A stretch of 64,000 bases of DNA from Pseudomonas sp. FP453 (GCF_030687495.1 NZ_CP117435.1:372001-436000); one strand, 5' to 3'. Counted from the stretch's first letter, positions 8,804 to 16,712 are shown. Made by a program: numbers and translations. The notes: a model not told the origin generated them from the sequence alone.

Positions 8804-8848
8804 CCCACTATTCAGGACGCGCGGAGAACGGGGGCGGTACTTATCTAG
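8804..8848 (-). promoter_or_regulatory. Cassette element 3, upstream of the second Vps62-like gene
   Basis: The minus strand reads CTAGATAAGTACCGC, 13 bases, then GCGTCCTGAATAGTGGG. It overlaps the last codons of the polysaccharide deacetylase gene (its TAA lies inside CTAGATAAG) and ends 36 bases before the Vps62-like start codon. Confidence 0.65.
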
Positions 8849-9623
8849 CGGGGCGGTAGGTGCCGTCCTTGCCATGCCCAGCCATGGCTTGGTTGCTGCG
8901 CACGCTGATCATCAGCTTGATGTCGATCCAGTCGACGCCCTGGGCCTTGAGCTTGGGCAGCTCGCGCTCCAGCACCGCCAAGGTCTGCGGGTACGGATGG
9001 CCGATCATCACTGCCGAGCCCTGCTTGTGGGCCAGCTTGATTGCGGTCTGCAATTGCGTGGTGATGGCCGCTTCGGTGCGCTCGTCATCCAGGAACACGT
9101 CCCGCGAGACGCTGGCCAGGCCGATCTTCTGTGCTTCGGCGGCGGCCACGGTTTGTGCGCTGGTGCGGCTGTCGACAAAGAACTTGTTGCGCCGTTGCAA
9201 CTCGGCCATCAGCCAGGCCATGGCTGCCGGTTGCGCCGTCATGCGGCTGCCCATGTGGTTGTTGATGCCGGCGGTGTAGGGCACGGCCTTGAACGCGGCG
9301 TCCAGGCGTTTGCCGAGCTCTTCGATGGGCAGCTCGGGGTGCCAGGCGAACGGGCCGGTGGCTGGGTCCATGGGCATGTGCAGGATGACGATCTTGCCGG
9401 CCTTGTGGGCTTCGCGGGCGAATTCGGCGGCGTGGGGCGTGTCGGGCATGATCGCCGTGGTCACCGGCCCAGGCAGGGCCAGCACACGACGATCCCGGGG
9501 CAGGTTTTGCCCGAGGTCGTCGATGATGAGGGTCAGGTAGGCTTTGTGCGATTCGCTGGCCGGCGCCGCGTGAGCGACTCCGGCCAGGCTGCACAGCACA
9601 GCGATGATCAGGGCAAAACGCAT
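8841..9623 (-). CDS. Divergent polysaccharide deacetylase family protein (YibQ-like)
   Basis: The 260-residue protein has a signal peptide (AGVAHA at about residue 20). Its fold markers are those of the divergent polysaccharide deacetylase family: LTLIIDDLGQN, ILHMPMDPATG, NNHMGSRMT and VMIGHPYPQTL. This family shares the deacetylase barrel; E. coli YibQ lies next to envC in the same way. It follows ctpA by one base on the minus strand, so envC, ctpA and this gene are likely one operon acting at the cell envelope. The substrate is unknown. The stop codon lies inside the conserved element that precedes the Vps62-like gene. Confidence 0.88.
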   Translation of the reverse strand: MRFALIIAVLCSLAGVAHAAPASESHKAYLTLIIDDLGQNLPRDRRVLALPGPVTTAIMPDTPHAAEFAREAHKAGKIVILHMPMDPATGPFAWHPELPIEELGKRLDAAFKAVPYTAGINNHMGSRMTAQPAAMAWLMAELQRRNKFFVDSRTSAQTVAAAEAQKIGLASVSRDVFLDDERTEAAITTQLQTAIKLAHKQGSAVMIGHPYPQTLAVLERELPKLKAQGVDWIDIKLMISVRSNQAMAGHGKDGTYRPAR

Positions 9624-9624
9624 A

Positions 9625-10932
9625 TCAACGGCTGCGGGTGATGCTCAAGCCCTTGAGCAGGCTCAGCGCCTGGGCCAGTTGGTAGTCATCGTCCTGCGGC
9701 ATTGGCTTGGCTTTGGCGGCGCTGCCGGTTGGCTGGTCGGCACCGCCGTTGCCATTGCCCAGGTGACCTTGCAGGTCCGCCTCTTTGTAGTACTCGCTGT
9801 CGGCCTCGTTGGTGATCTTGGCCTTGCGCACTTCGATGTCCGGCACGATGCCCTGGGCCTGGATCGAGCGGCCGTTCGGCGTGTAGTACAGCGCGGTGGT
9901 GATCTTCAGGGCGCGGTCGTTGTTCAGCGGCAGCACGGTTTGCACCGAGCCTTTGCCGAAGCTGGTGGTGCCCATCAGCACGCCGCGTTTCTGGTCTTGC
10001 AGGGCACCGGCGACGATTTCCGACGCCGAGGCGCTGCCGCCGTTGATCAGCACGGCCAATGGCACGTTTTCGCTGAGGTCGTTGCCGGTGGCCGAGAAGC
10101 GCAGCTCGGAGTTGGCGATACGGCCCTTGGTGTACACGATCAAGCCCTTGGTGATGAAGTGATCGACCACTTCCACCGCCGCCTGCAACACGCCGCCCGG
10201 GTTGTTGCGCAGGTCGAGCACGATGCCGTTGAGTTTCTTGCCGTTGTCCTTGCGCAGCTTGGCCAGGGCCTTGGCCACTTCGTCGCCGGTCTTGACCTGG
10301 AACTGGGTGATGCGGATGTAGCCGTAGCCCGACTCCAGCAGCTGGCTCTTCACGCTCTTGACCACAATGGTCGCGCGGGTCAGCGTCACGTCGAACGGCG
10401 TGCCGCCATCGCGCACCAGGGTCAGGGTGATTTTCTGGCCGATCTTGCCGCGCATCTTGTCGACGGCTTCGGTCATGGTCTGGCCACGGGTCGGCTGGCC
10501 GTTGATCTTGACGATAAAGTCACCGGCCTGGATGCCTGCCTTGGATGCCGGGGTGTCGTCGATGGGCGAGACCACCTTGACGTTGCCGTCTTCGGAGCCG
10601 ACTTCAATGCCCAGGCCGCCGAACTCACCGCTGGTGCTTTCCTGCAGTTCGGCGAAATCTTCCGGGCCGAGGTAGGCGGAGTGCGGGTCGAGGTTGCTGA
10701 GCATGCCCTTGATGGCATTTTCCAGCAGGGTCTTGTCGTCTACGGGGTCGACATAAGCTGCCTTGATCCGGTCCATGACCTCGGCAAAGGTGCGCAGCTC
10801 GTCCAGCGGCAGTGGCGCCTTGGTGGTCACTGCAGGTGCAGCCGGTGCGGCCGGTGCGGCGAAAGCCAGGGGCGCGCCGATCACCAGGGCGATGGTCAGG
10901 GCCAGCGAAGTGAGGCGGGACAAATGCAGCAT
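9625..10932 (-). CDS. ctpA: Carboxy-terminal processing protease, S41 family
   Basis: CtpA is an exported serine protease that cleaves envelope proteins; in Pseudomonas it is known to control peptidoglycan hydrolases. The 435 residues have a signal peptide (PLAFA, residue 26), an N-terminal dimerisation region, a PDZ domain (FGGLGIEVGSEDG to GDFIVKINGQPT) and the S41 core. The Ser-Lys dyad is visible in GGSASASEIVAGAL and TTSFGKGSVQT, and LDLRNNPGG is the family signature. The tail contains a Gly/Asn-rich stretch (LGNGNGGADQP). It lies 30 bases after envC, with YibQ-like gene following directly. Confidence 0.95.
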   Translation of the reverse strand: MLHLSRLTSLALTIALVIGAPLAFAAPAAPAAPAVTTKAPLPLDELRTFAEVMDRIKAAYVDPVDDKTLLENAIKGMLSNLDPHSAYLGPEDFAELQESTSGEFGGLGIEVGSEDGNVKVVSPIDDTPASKAGIQAGDFIVKINGQPTRGQTMTEAVDKMRGKIGQKITLTLVRDGGTPFDVTLTRATIVVKSVKSQLLESGYGYIRITQFQVKTGDEVAKALAKLRKDNGKKLNGIVLDLRNNPGGVLQAAVEVVDHFITKGLIVYTKGRIANSELRFSATGNDLSENVPLAVLINGGSASASEIVAGALQDQKRGVLMGTTSFGKGSVQTVLPLNNDRALKITTALYYTPNGRSIQAQGIVPDIEVRKAKITNEADSEYYKEADLQGHLGNGNGGADQPTGSAAKAKPMPQDDDYQLAQALSLLKGLSITRSR

Positions 10933-10962
10933 GTCGAACGAACTCCTAATGTAGATGCGGCC

Positions 10963-12258
10963 CTATCCTTGGGAACGGCACCATTGTGCAGGATCGCTCG
11001 GGCGGCCCTGCTGACGAATAGCGAAGTACAGCGCCGGGGTATCCTGGCCACCACTGTTACCGACAGTGGAGATGGATTCACCGGCTTTTACAACATCACC
11101 TGCCGACTTGAGTAAAGTCTGATTGTGGCCGTAAAGGCTCAAATAGCCATTACCGTGGTCCAAAATCACCAACAAACCGGCGCCCCGCAGCCAATCGGCA
11201 AACACCACACGGCCACCGTGGACGGCGTGGACCTGGCTGCCGGAGGAGGCGCTGATCATCACCCCATCCCACTTGGCACGGGTGTCATCGCCACGGGTTT
11301 CACCGAAGCGTGCCAGTAGTCGACCATCAACTGGCCATGGAAGTTTGCCGCGGGCTGAAGCAAAAGGGCCGCCGAAGTTCTCGCCGGCGCTGGAAACCAG
11401 CGGGCCAGGGGCTGCATGCGCCGGTTTACGCGGCGCCGGAGCATCCGTGGTGGCGGCCAGCTCGGCCTCACGCTGACGCTTTTTTTCGGCTTCCTGCTGG
11501 GCGATCAGCGCTTTCTGGCGCGCTTCTTCGGCCTCACGTGCCTGGCGGGCCAGGGTTTCTTCGATGGTTTTGAGGACTTTGCCCAGGTCGGCCTGGTCCT
11601 GCTCGCGGGCCTGGAGCTTGGCGTCGCGGGCCTTCACGTCGTCATTGAGCTTGGCCAGGGCCTGCTGGCGTTCCTTGCGCACCTGTTCCAACTGATCGCG
11701 CTGGGTGTCGAGGGCGGTCTTCTGGTCGAGCAGCTGTGATTGCTGGTCGGCGATTTCCTGCTCGACGTTGGCCAGCTGGCGCAGGGTCTCGTTGAAACCC
11801 TTCAGTTGCGCGAGACGCGCCTGGCTCAGGTAGTCGTAATAGGTGAGGGTGCGCGCAAATTTTTCCGGATTCTGCTGGTTCAGCAGCAGCTTGAGGTATT
11901 CCTGGCGGCCGCTCTGGTAGGCGGCACGGGCCTGGATTGCGATCAGGCGTTGCTGTTCAACGCGTGCGCCCTGGAGTTTTTTTTTCTCAGCGTCGAGTCG
12001 CTCCAGTTCCGACTCGCTCTTCTTTAATTCTTTTTGCAGCTCCTGGACCTGCTTCTCCAGCTTGCCCATCTCGGTTTCCGTACCGCGCAGGTCTTTCTGC
12101 ACCCCGGATTTTTCTTCCTGGAGCTTGCCGAGCAGCTTTTTCAGCTCGGTAATGTCCTGACGCGTAGCGTCCAACTGTTGTTGGGTTTGTGCGCGCTCAT
12201 CGGCAAACGCCGGTTGGAGCAGGCAGACAAGGGCAAGGGGAATCAAGGCGCGAAGCAT
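10963..12258 (-). CDS. envC: Murein hydrolase activator EnvC
   Basis: EnvC activates division amidases at the septum. From the ATG at 12258 the protein has 431 residues: signal peptide (LLQPAFA), a long coiled coil of about 230 residues rich in Gln, Glu and Lys (RAQTQQQLDATRQDI onward), a Pro/Ala linker and a C-terminal LytM/M23 domain. The LytM domain is degenerate. The usual HxxxD zinc motif is replaced around KWDGVMISA, as in EnvC proteins that activate rather than cut, while LVILDHGNGYLSLYGHN is kept. Longer upstream frames lack a ribosome site and would hide the signal peptide. It is the first gene of the envC-ctpA-YibQ run, downstream of gpmI. Confidence 0.93.
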   Translation of the reverse strand: MLRALIPLALVCLLQPAFADERAQTQQQLDATRQDITELKKLLGKLQEEKSGVQKDLRGTETEMGKLEKQVQELQKELKKSESELERLDAEKKKLQGARVEQQRLIAIQARAAYQSGRQEYLKLLLNQQNPEKFARTLTYYDYLSQARLAQLKGFNETLRQLANVEQEIADQQSQLLDQKTALDTQRDQLEQVRKERQQALAKLNDDVKARDAKLQAREQDQADLGKVLKTIEETLARQAREAEEARQKALIAQQEAEKKRQREAELAATTDAPAPRKPAHAAPGPLVSSAGENFGGPFASARGKLPWPVDGRLLARFGETRGDDTRAKWDGVMISASSGSQVHAVHGGRVVFADWLRGAGLLVILDHGNGYLSLYGHNQTLLKSAGDVVKAGESISTVGNSGGQDTPALYFAIRQQGRPSDPAQWCRSQG

Positions 12259-12405
12259 AGAGGCGGGCGACACCAGGGAAATGGACGGCCTAGTATGCCC
12301 GCCAACTGCTGCAAAAAAAACGTCCAATTCGGGCTGGGGGCCAAGATAGGTGCCGAGTGGCGGGGGTATGGCTAAAAGACATCTCTGAAAGCTGTGCAAA
12401 ACAAA

Positions 12406-12494
12406 TGTGGGAGCGGGCTTGCCCGCGATGGCGGTGGGTCAGCCACATAAATGGCTACTGATCTGCCGCTATCGCGGGCAAGCCCGCTCCCACA
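12406..12494. repeat. REP-type palindromic pair
   Basis: Both arms are of the GTGGGAGCGGGCTTGCCCGC flavour, inverted around a stem (GCGGTGGGTCAGCCA / TGGCTACTGATCTGCCGC). It lies between gpmI and envC. Confidence 0.9.
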
Positions 12495-12517
12495 CTGTTA
12501 TGTGGTGTATCCGAGAT

Positions 12518-14045
12518 TTAGACCAGGATCGAGGTGCCGGTCATCTCAGCCGGCTTCTCCAGCCCCATCAGCTTCAGCATGGTTGGCGCCACATCGGCCA
12601 GCACGCCACCCTCACGTACTTTCAGATCACGCTTGCCGACGTAGATGAACGGCACCGGTTCGGTTGTATGGGCGGTATGGGCTTGGCCGGTGGATTCGTC
12701 GGACATCTTGCTCGCAGTTGCCGTGGTCAGCGGTGATCAGCGCTTCGCCGCCGACTTTTTCCAGCGCTTCGGCGATGCGGCCGACGCACTCGTCCAGGCA
12801 TTCCACGGCCTTGGTCGCGGCGGCGAGGTTGCCGCTGTGGCCGACCATGTCGCCGTTGGCGTAGTTGACCACGATCACGTCATAACGCTGGTGTTCGATG
12901 GCGTCGACGATCTTGTCGGTGACTTCCGGCGCGCTCATTTCCGGCTGCAGGTCGTAGGTGGCGACTTTGGGCGACGGGATCAGGATGCGCTCTTCGCCCG
13001 GGAACGGTTCTTCACGACCGCCGGAGAAGAAGAAGGTCACGTGGGCGTATTTTTCGGTTTCGGCGATGCGCAGCTGGGTCTTGCCGTTTTTCGCCAGGTA
13101 GTCGCCCAGCACGTTTTCCAGGCTGCCCGGCGCAAAAGCGGCAGGGGCCGGGATGCTGGCGGCGTATTGGGTCAGGCCGACGTAGTGGACTTTCGGCTGG
13201 CGCGCGCGCTCGAACTCGCTGAAACCGTCTTCGACAAACACCCGGCTCAACTCGCGGGCGCGGTCGGCGCGGAAGTTCATGAAGATCACGGCGTCGCCGT
13301 CTTCCACTTTGACCGGCTCGCCGATGGTGGTGGCCTTGACGAATTCATCGCTCTCGCCACGGGCGTAGGCGGCTTCCAGGCCTTCCTGGGCAGTGGCGGC
13401 GTTGAATTCGGCCTGGCCGTCGACGATCAGGTTGTAGGCCTGGGACACGCGATCCCAACGGTTGTCGCGGTCCATGGCGAAATAGCGGCCGACCAGGCTG
13501 GCGATGCGGCCTTTGCCCAGGGCGGCAAAGGTGGCGTCCAGCAGTTCGATGGACGATTGCGCGCTTTTCGGCGGGGTGTCGCGGCCGTCGAGGAAGGCGT
13601 GCAGGTAGATCTTGTCGGCGCCGCGCTTGAAGGCCAGTTCGGCCATGGCGACCAGGTGGTCCTGGTGGCTGTGGACGCCGCCATCGGACAACAGGCCCAT
13701 GAAGTGCACGGCCTTGCCGGCAGCCACGGCTTTATCGACGGCGGCGCAGATGGTCGGGTTCTCGAAGAACTCGCCATCGCGGATCGCTTTGGTCACGCGG
13801 GTGAAGTCTTGATAGACCACTCGTCCGGCGCCGAGATTCATGTGGCCGACTTCCGAGTTGCCCATCTGGCCGTCCGGCAGGCCCACGTCCATGCCGGAAC
13901 CGGAGATCAGGCCATTGGGCATCGTCGCGGTCAGGCGGTCGAGGACGGGCTTCCTGGCCGCGTATACCGCGTTGTCGTGGTGGCTTTCACTGTGTCCGAA
14001 GCCATCGAGAATTATCAGGACCAAAGGTTTAGGCGTAGTAGTCAT
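12518..14045 (-). CDS. gpmI: 2,3-bisphosphoglycerate-independent phosphoglycerate mutase, frameshifted in this sequence
   Basis: GpmI interconverts 3- and 2-phosphoglycerate with two Mn ions. The N-terminal metal and phosphoserine motif is intact (LIILDGFGH...[15 protein letters not shown]), as are [17 protein letters not shown] and [11 protein letters not shown]. At the C-terminal metal site ([10 protein letters not shown]) the frame breaks. The expected continuation [20 protein letters not shown] lies in the next frame (12706 to 12518). One extra T at 12708/12709 (minus strand CAAGATG instead of CAGATG) explains this; without it the protein has 508 residues, normal for the family. The ATG at 14045 has GAGAGG upstream. 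An essential glycolytic enzyme is unlikely to be broken, so an assembly error is the first suspicion. Confidence 0.9.
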
Positions 14046-14196
14046 AGATCCTCTCGTGGCGGTAATAAAGGAAGGCGATTGAAAAGGGAGTGGCAGTTTA
14101 AAGCGAAGTTCCGACCGCGTCACCGCTTTACGGGGGTTGGCCCCCCCCGGCGGCTGTGTATACTTACCGCCATTTTAACGCCCTGGAACCTCCTTG

Positions 14197-14610
14197 ATGG
14201 TTGATCACCTGATTGCATTTGCCACTGCCCACTATCTGCTCGTGGGTGCCTTCGTCATCCTGCTGGCGCTGCTGATCGCTCACGAGATGAGCCGTGGTGG
14301 CCGCAGCCTGAGCACAGCGGAGCTGACCGCGCTGGTCAACAAGGATGAGGCCGTTGTCGTGGACATCCGCCCGGCCAAGGATTTTGCCGCCGGCCATATC
14401 GTCGGTGCCCTGAACATTCCACAGGATAAGCTGATCGCGCGCCTGGCCGAGCTGGAAAAACACAAGGCCAAGACCATCATCCTGGTCGATGCCCAGGGCC
14501 AGCACGCCGGCACCCACGCCCGCGAAATGCTCAAGGCCGGTTTCACCGCCGCCAAGCTGTCCGGCGGTATCGGCAGTTGGAAAGCCGATAACCTCCCGCT
14601 GGTGAAGTGA
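14197..14610 (+). CDS. Rhodanese-like membrane-anchored protein without active-site Cys
   Basis: The 137-residue protein has one N-terminal membrane segment (HYLLVGAFVILLALLIAHEM) followed by a rhodanese domain (VVVDIRPAKDFAAGHIVGAL, later SGGIGSWKADNLPLVK), like E. coli YibN. The loop that should start with the catalytic Cys reads ILVDAQGQHAG, so sulfurtransferase activity through a persulfide is not expected. I prefer the ATG at 14197 over the TTG just before it. It is followed by grxC (1-base gap) and secB, the usual yibN-grxC-secB arrangement, and gpmI is divergent. Confidence 0.9.
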   Translation: MVDHLIAFATAHYLLVGAFVILLALLIAHEMSRGGRSLSTAELTALVNKDEAVVVDIRPAKDFAAGHIVGALNIPQDKLIARLAELEKHKAKTIILVDAQGQHAGTHAREMLKAGFTAAKLSGGIGSWKADNLPLVK

Positions 14611-14611
14611 T

Positions 14612-14863
14612 ATGAGCCAGGTTGTCGTGTATTCCAGCGATTGGTGCCCTTACTGCATGCGGGCCAAGGCCTTGCTGGAGAAGAAGGGCGTTGCCTTCGA
14701 AGAAATCAAGGTCGATGGCAAACCCCAGGTGCGTGCCGAAATGGCCCAGAAGGCGGGGCGCACGTCCGTGCCGCAGATCTGGATCGGCGCCAAGCACATC
14801 GGTGGCTGCGACGACCTGTTTGCCCTTGAGCGCGCCGGCAAGCTGGATGCGCTGCTCGCCTAA
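14612..14863 (+). CDS. grxC: Glutaredoxin 3
   Basis: This 83-residue cytoplasmic thiol oxidoreductase uses glutathione to reduce disulfides. It has the dithiol active site WCPYC (residues 11-15), the cis-proline motif TSVPQIWIG and the glutathione-contacting GGCDDL. The length is that of the GrxC class. It starts one base after the rhodanese-like gene and is followed 34 bases later by secB, a conserved order in gammaproteobacteria. Confidence 0.96.
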   Translation: MSQVVVYSSDWCPYCMRAKALLEKKGVAFEEIKVDGKPQVRAEMAQKAGRTSVPQIWIGAKHIGGCDDLFALERAGKLDALLA

Positions 14864-14897
14864 CCCCTAAAAGACCCCAAGATCACAAGGATCTGCG

Positions 14898-15377
14898 ATG
14901 ACTGACCAACAGAACACCGAAGCTGCGCAAGACCAAGGCCCACAGTTCTCGCTGCAGCGCATCTACGTGCGTGACCTGTCGTTCGAAGCGCCGAAAAGCC
15001 CGGCGATCTTCCGCCAGGAATGGACCCCAAGCGTTGCGCTGGACCTGAACACCCGTCAAAAGGCACTGGAAGGCGACTTCCACGAAGTCGTGCTGACCCT
15101 GTCGGTGACCGTGAAGAACGGCGAAGAAGTCGCCTTCATCGCTGAAGTGCAACAGGCCGGTATCTTCCTGATCCAGGGCCTGGACGAAGCGTCCATGAGC
15201 CACACCCTGGGCGCGTTCTGCCCGAACATCCTGTTCCCGTATGCCCGTGAGACCCTGGACAGCCTGGTCACCCGTGGCTCGTTCCCGGCGCTGATGCTGG
15301 CACCGGTGAACTTTGATGCCCTGTACGCGCAAGAGCTGCAGCGCATGCAACAGGAAGGTTCGTCGACTGTTCAGTAA
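14898..15377 (+). CDS. secB: Protein-export chaperone SecB
   Basis: SecB keeps precursor proteins unfolded and hands them to SecA. The 159-residue protein shows the family blocks [28 protein letters not shown] (here [19 protein letters not shown]), [11 protein letters not shown] and [10 protein letters not shown]. It is acidic, as expected for a tetrameric SecB. AAGGA lies seven bases before the ATG. A palindromic repeat follows the stop codon and separates it from the convergent trmL. Confidence 0.97.
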   Translation: MTDQQNTEAAQDQGPQFSLQRIYVRDLSFEAPKSPAIFRQEWTPSVALDLNTRQKALEGDFHEVVLTLSVTVKNGEEVAFIAEVQQAGIFLIQGLDEASMSHTLGAFCPNILFPYARETLDSLVTRGSFPALMLAPVNFDALYAQELQRMQQEGSSTVQ

Positions 15378-15403
15378 GCGGTTCTGAACAGCGACACCGA
15401 TCA

Positions 15404-15497
15404 AATGTGGGAGCGGGCTTGCTCGCGAATGCGGTACTTCAGTCGACATCTTCATTGACTGACACACCGCTTTCGCGAGCAAGCCCGCTCCCACATT
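15404..15497. repeat. REP-type palindromic pair, GCTCGCGA variant
   Basis: Both arms read GTGGGAGCGGGCTTGCTCGC and its complement, a third sequence variant in which CCCGCG has become CTCGCG on both sides. It lies between the convergent secB and trmL. Confidence 0.9.
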
Positions 15498-15509
15498 TTG
15501 TTTTGTGTA

Positions 15510-15965
15510 TTACTTGAAACCGAGTTGACGCCAGCCTTCATAGACAGCGACGGCCACGGTGTTGGACAGGTTCAAGCTGCGGCACCCTTCACGCATCGGC
15601 AACCGCAAGCGATGACCATCGGGCAGGGCATCCAGCACCTCAGCCGGCAGACCGCGACTCTCAGGGCCAAACAGGAAGGCATCCCCTTCGGCAAAGCTGG
15701 CATCATGAAACGGTCGCGAACCCTTGGTGGTGAACGCGAACAGCCGTGGGTGCCCCAGGCTTTCCAGGCAGCTGGCCAGGTCGGCGTGGCGCTTGAGCGT
15801 GGCGTACTCGTGGTAGTCCAGCCCGGCGCGGCGCAGGCGCTTGTCGTCCATGTCGAAGCCCAGGGGCTCGATCAAATGCAGGTGGCAGCCACTGTTGGCG
15901 CACAGCCTGATAACGTTGCCGGTATTCGGCGGAATTTCTGGTTGAAAAAGGATGACGTGAAACAT
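15510..15965 (-). CDS. trmL: tRNA (cytidine(34)-2'-O)-methyltransferase
   Basis: TrmL methylates the wobble ribose of tRNA-Leu isoacceptors. The 151-residue SPOUT enzyme starts MFHVILFQPEIPPNTGNVIR, a strong family signature, and carries the knot motifs LFGPESRGLP and LPMREGCRSLNLSNTVAVAVYE. Longer upstream frames are not supported. The ATG at 15965 forms a CATG with the start codon of the divergent gene at 15964, so the two starts overlap. Confidence 0.95.
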   Translation of the reverse strand: MFHVILFQPEIPPNTGNVIRLCANSGCHLHLIEPLGFDMDDKRLRRAGLDYHEYATLKRHADLASCLESLGHPRLFAFTTKGSRPFHDASFAEGDAFLFGPESRGLPAEVLDALPDGHRLRLPMREGCRSLNLSNTVAVAVYEGWRQLGFK

Positions 15966-16404
15966 GCACGGCTCCGAAGGTAAAGATGCGCTGCATTCTA
16001 CTCCCGAAGAGGACCCAAGACCGAAGCTAATGCCGAGGGTCATGGGCTCTTTGGCGATTGTCGGCATGATGGTGGGGCTGATGATTGGTCGCCTGACCAC
16101 TGCGGACCCCATCGAACTGCAACAGGTCGAGACGGCGGCGGACGGCGTGGTGGTGTGGTTCAACAGCGAACCCAAGCTGCACGGCGAGCATGTCGACGGC
16201 ACCGTGGCGCTGCTGTTCGACGCCCAGGGCAAGGCGGCCAGTGGGCAACTCAAGGTCAATGACAAGGACGTGAACTGGCGCATCCGCAAGACCGATGGCG
16301 GCCTGCTGCTGAACCTGGTGGCGGCTCGGCCGTTGCGCGGGGAGTGGAAGGGCGAGAAGGCCGAAGGCCGCTGGCGGTTGGAGATCCATCTCCAGGAGCA
16401 ATAA
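15964..16404 (+). CDS. Hypothetical single-pass membrane protein
   Basis: The 146-residue protein has a charged N-terminus, one hydrophobic segment near residues 27-42 (VMGSLAIVGMMVGLMIGRL) and a soluble C-terminal domain of about 100 residues (ETAADGVVVWFNSEPKLHGE...RGEWKGEKAEGRWRLEIHLQ). I do not recognise the family. The start at 15964 overlaps the trmL start on the other strand. An internal ATG at 16030 (MPRVMGSL) is possible but has a poor ribosome site. Its stop codon coincides with the T-rich end of the minus-strand RNA at 16400-16612. Confidence 0.7.
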   Translation: MHGSEGKDALHSTPEEDPRPKLMPRVMGSLAIVGMMVGLMIGRLTTADPIELQQVETAADGVVVWFNSEPKLHGEHVDGTVALLFDAQGKAASGQLKVNDKDVNWRIRKTDGGLLLNLVAARPLRGEWKGEKAEGRWRLEIHLQEQ

Positions 16405-16612
16405 AAGAGGGAGTTCCCGGCCTGCCTGTACCAGGGCTCCCAAAACGGGCTGAAGCCGCACGGGCTTCGGTGTTAAAGAGGGAATCCCCGGCCTGCCTGT
16501 ACCAAGGTTCCCCAAAGCGGTGTGGAGCGCGACGCGGTTCGCATCGAGCACCCCGGGTGTAAAGAGGGGATTCTCGGCCTGCCTGTACCAAGGTCCCCGA
16601 AACTGGGTTGTA
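16400..16612 (-). ncRNA. nrsZ: NrsZ-like nitrogen-regulated small RNA with three hairpin modules
   Basis: Three direct repeats (16561-16603, 16475-16516, 16404-16445) share the minus-strand core GGTACAGGCAGGCCG. Each core is enclosed by a short stem that differs between copies but stays paired: GGGGA/TCCCC, GGGAA/TTCCC, GGGAG/CTCCC. These changes are compensatory. The last stem is followed by TCTTTTATT, a likely terminator. A sigma-54 motif (16623-16638) and NtrC-like sites lie upstream, giving a transcript of about 210 bases. NrsZ of P. aeruginosa, as I recall, lies beside ntrC, depends on NtrC and sigma-54, and has three similar stem-loops. I infer homology from position, promoter and structure. 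Confidence 0.8.
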
Positions 16613-16622
16613 CGAGGGTTAT

Positions 16623-16638
16623 TGCAGGGGGCGTGCCA
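16623..16638 (-). promoter_or_regulatory. Sigma-54 promoter of the NrsZ-like RNA
   Basis: The minus strand reads TGGCAC-GCCCC-CTGCA, with the invariant GG and GC ten bases apart. A start about 12 bases downstream (near 16612) places the three hairpins immediately inside the transcript. Confidence 0.8.
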
Positions 16639-16679
16639 GAGTGGCCAGGTTGTGCAAAAAACTTTTTACAGAAAGCGCA

Positions 16680-16712
16680 AAGCCCCGGAATACGGGGCTT
16701 TGGTGTTTTTGG
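16680..16712. terminator. Rho-independent terminator between the NrsZ promoter and ntrC
   Basis: AAAGCCCCG-GAATA-CGGGGCTTT forms a perfect stem. On the plus strand it is followed by GGTGTTTTT; on the minus strand, the direction of ntrBC, by TTTGCGCTTTCTG. It probably separates ntrBC from the RNA gene. Confidence 0.75.

Noticed and set aside
5793..8848. The cassette elements considered as iron-starvation (PvdS) boxes because of CTAAAT...CGT
   Set aside because: The TAAAT to CGT distance is 23 bases, not 16-17, and two of the three copies read TAGAT.
16404..16603. The triple repeat considered as a CRISPR array
   Set aside because: Only three units, unequal spacing (71 and 86 bases), internal covarying stems and no cas genes; a structured RNA explains it better.
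16630..16700. Possible tRNA-like sequence near GCGTGCCAGAGTGGCC
   Set aside because: No cloverleaf could be drawn and the sequence is explained by the sigma-54 promoter and a terminator.
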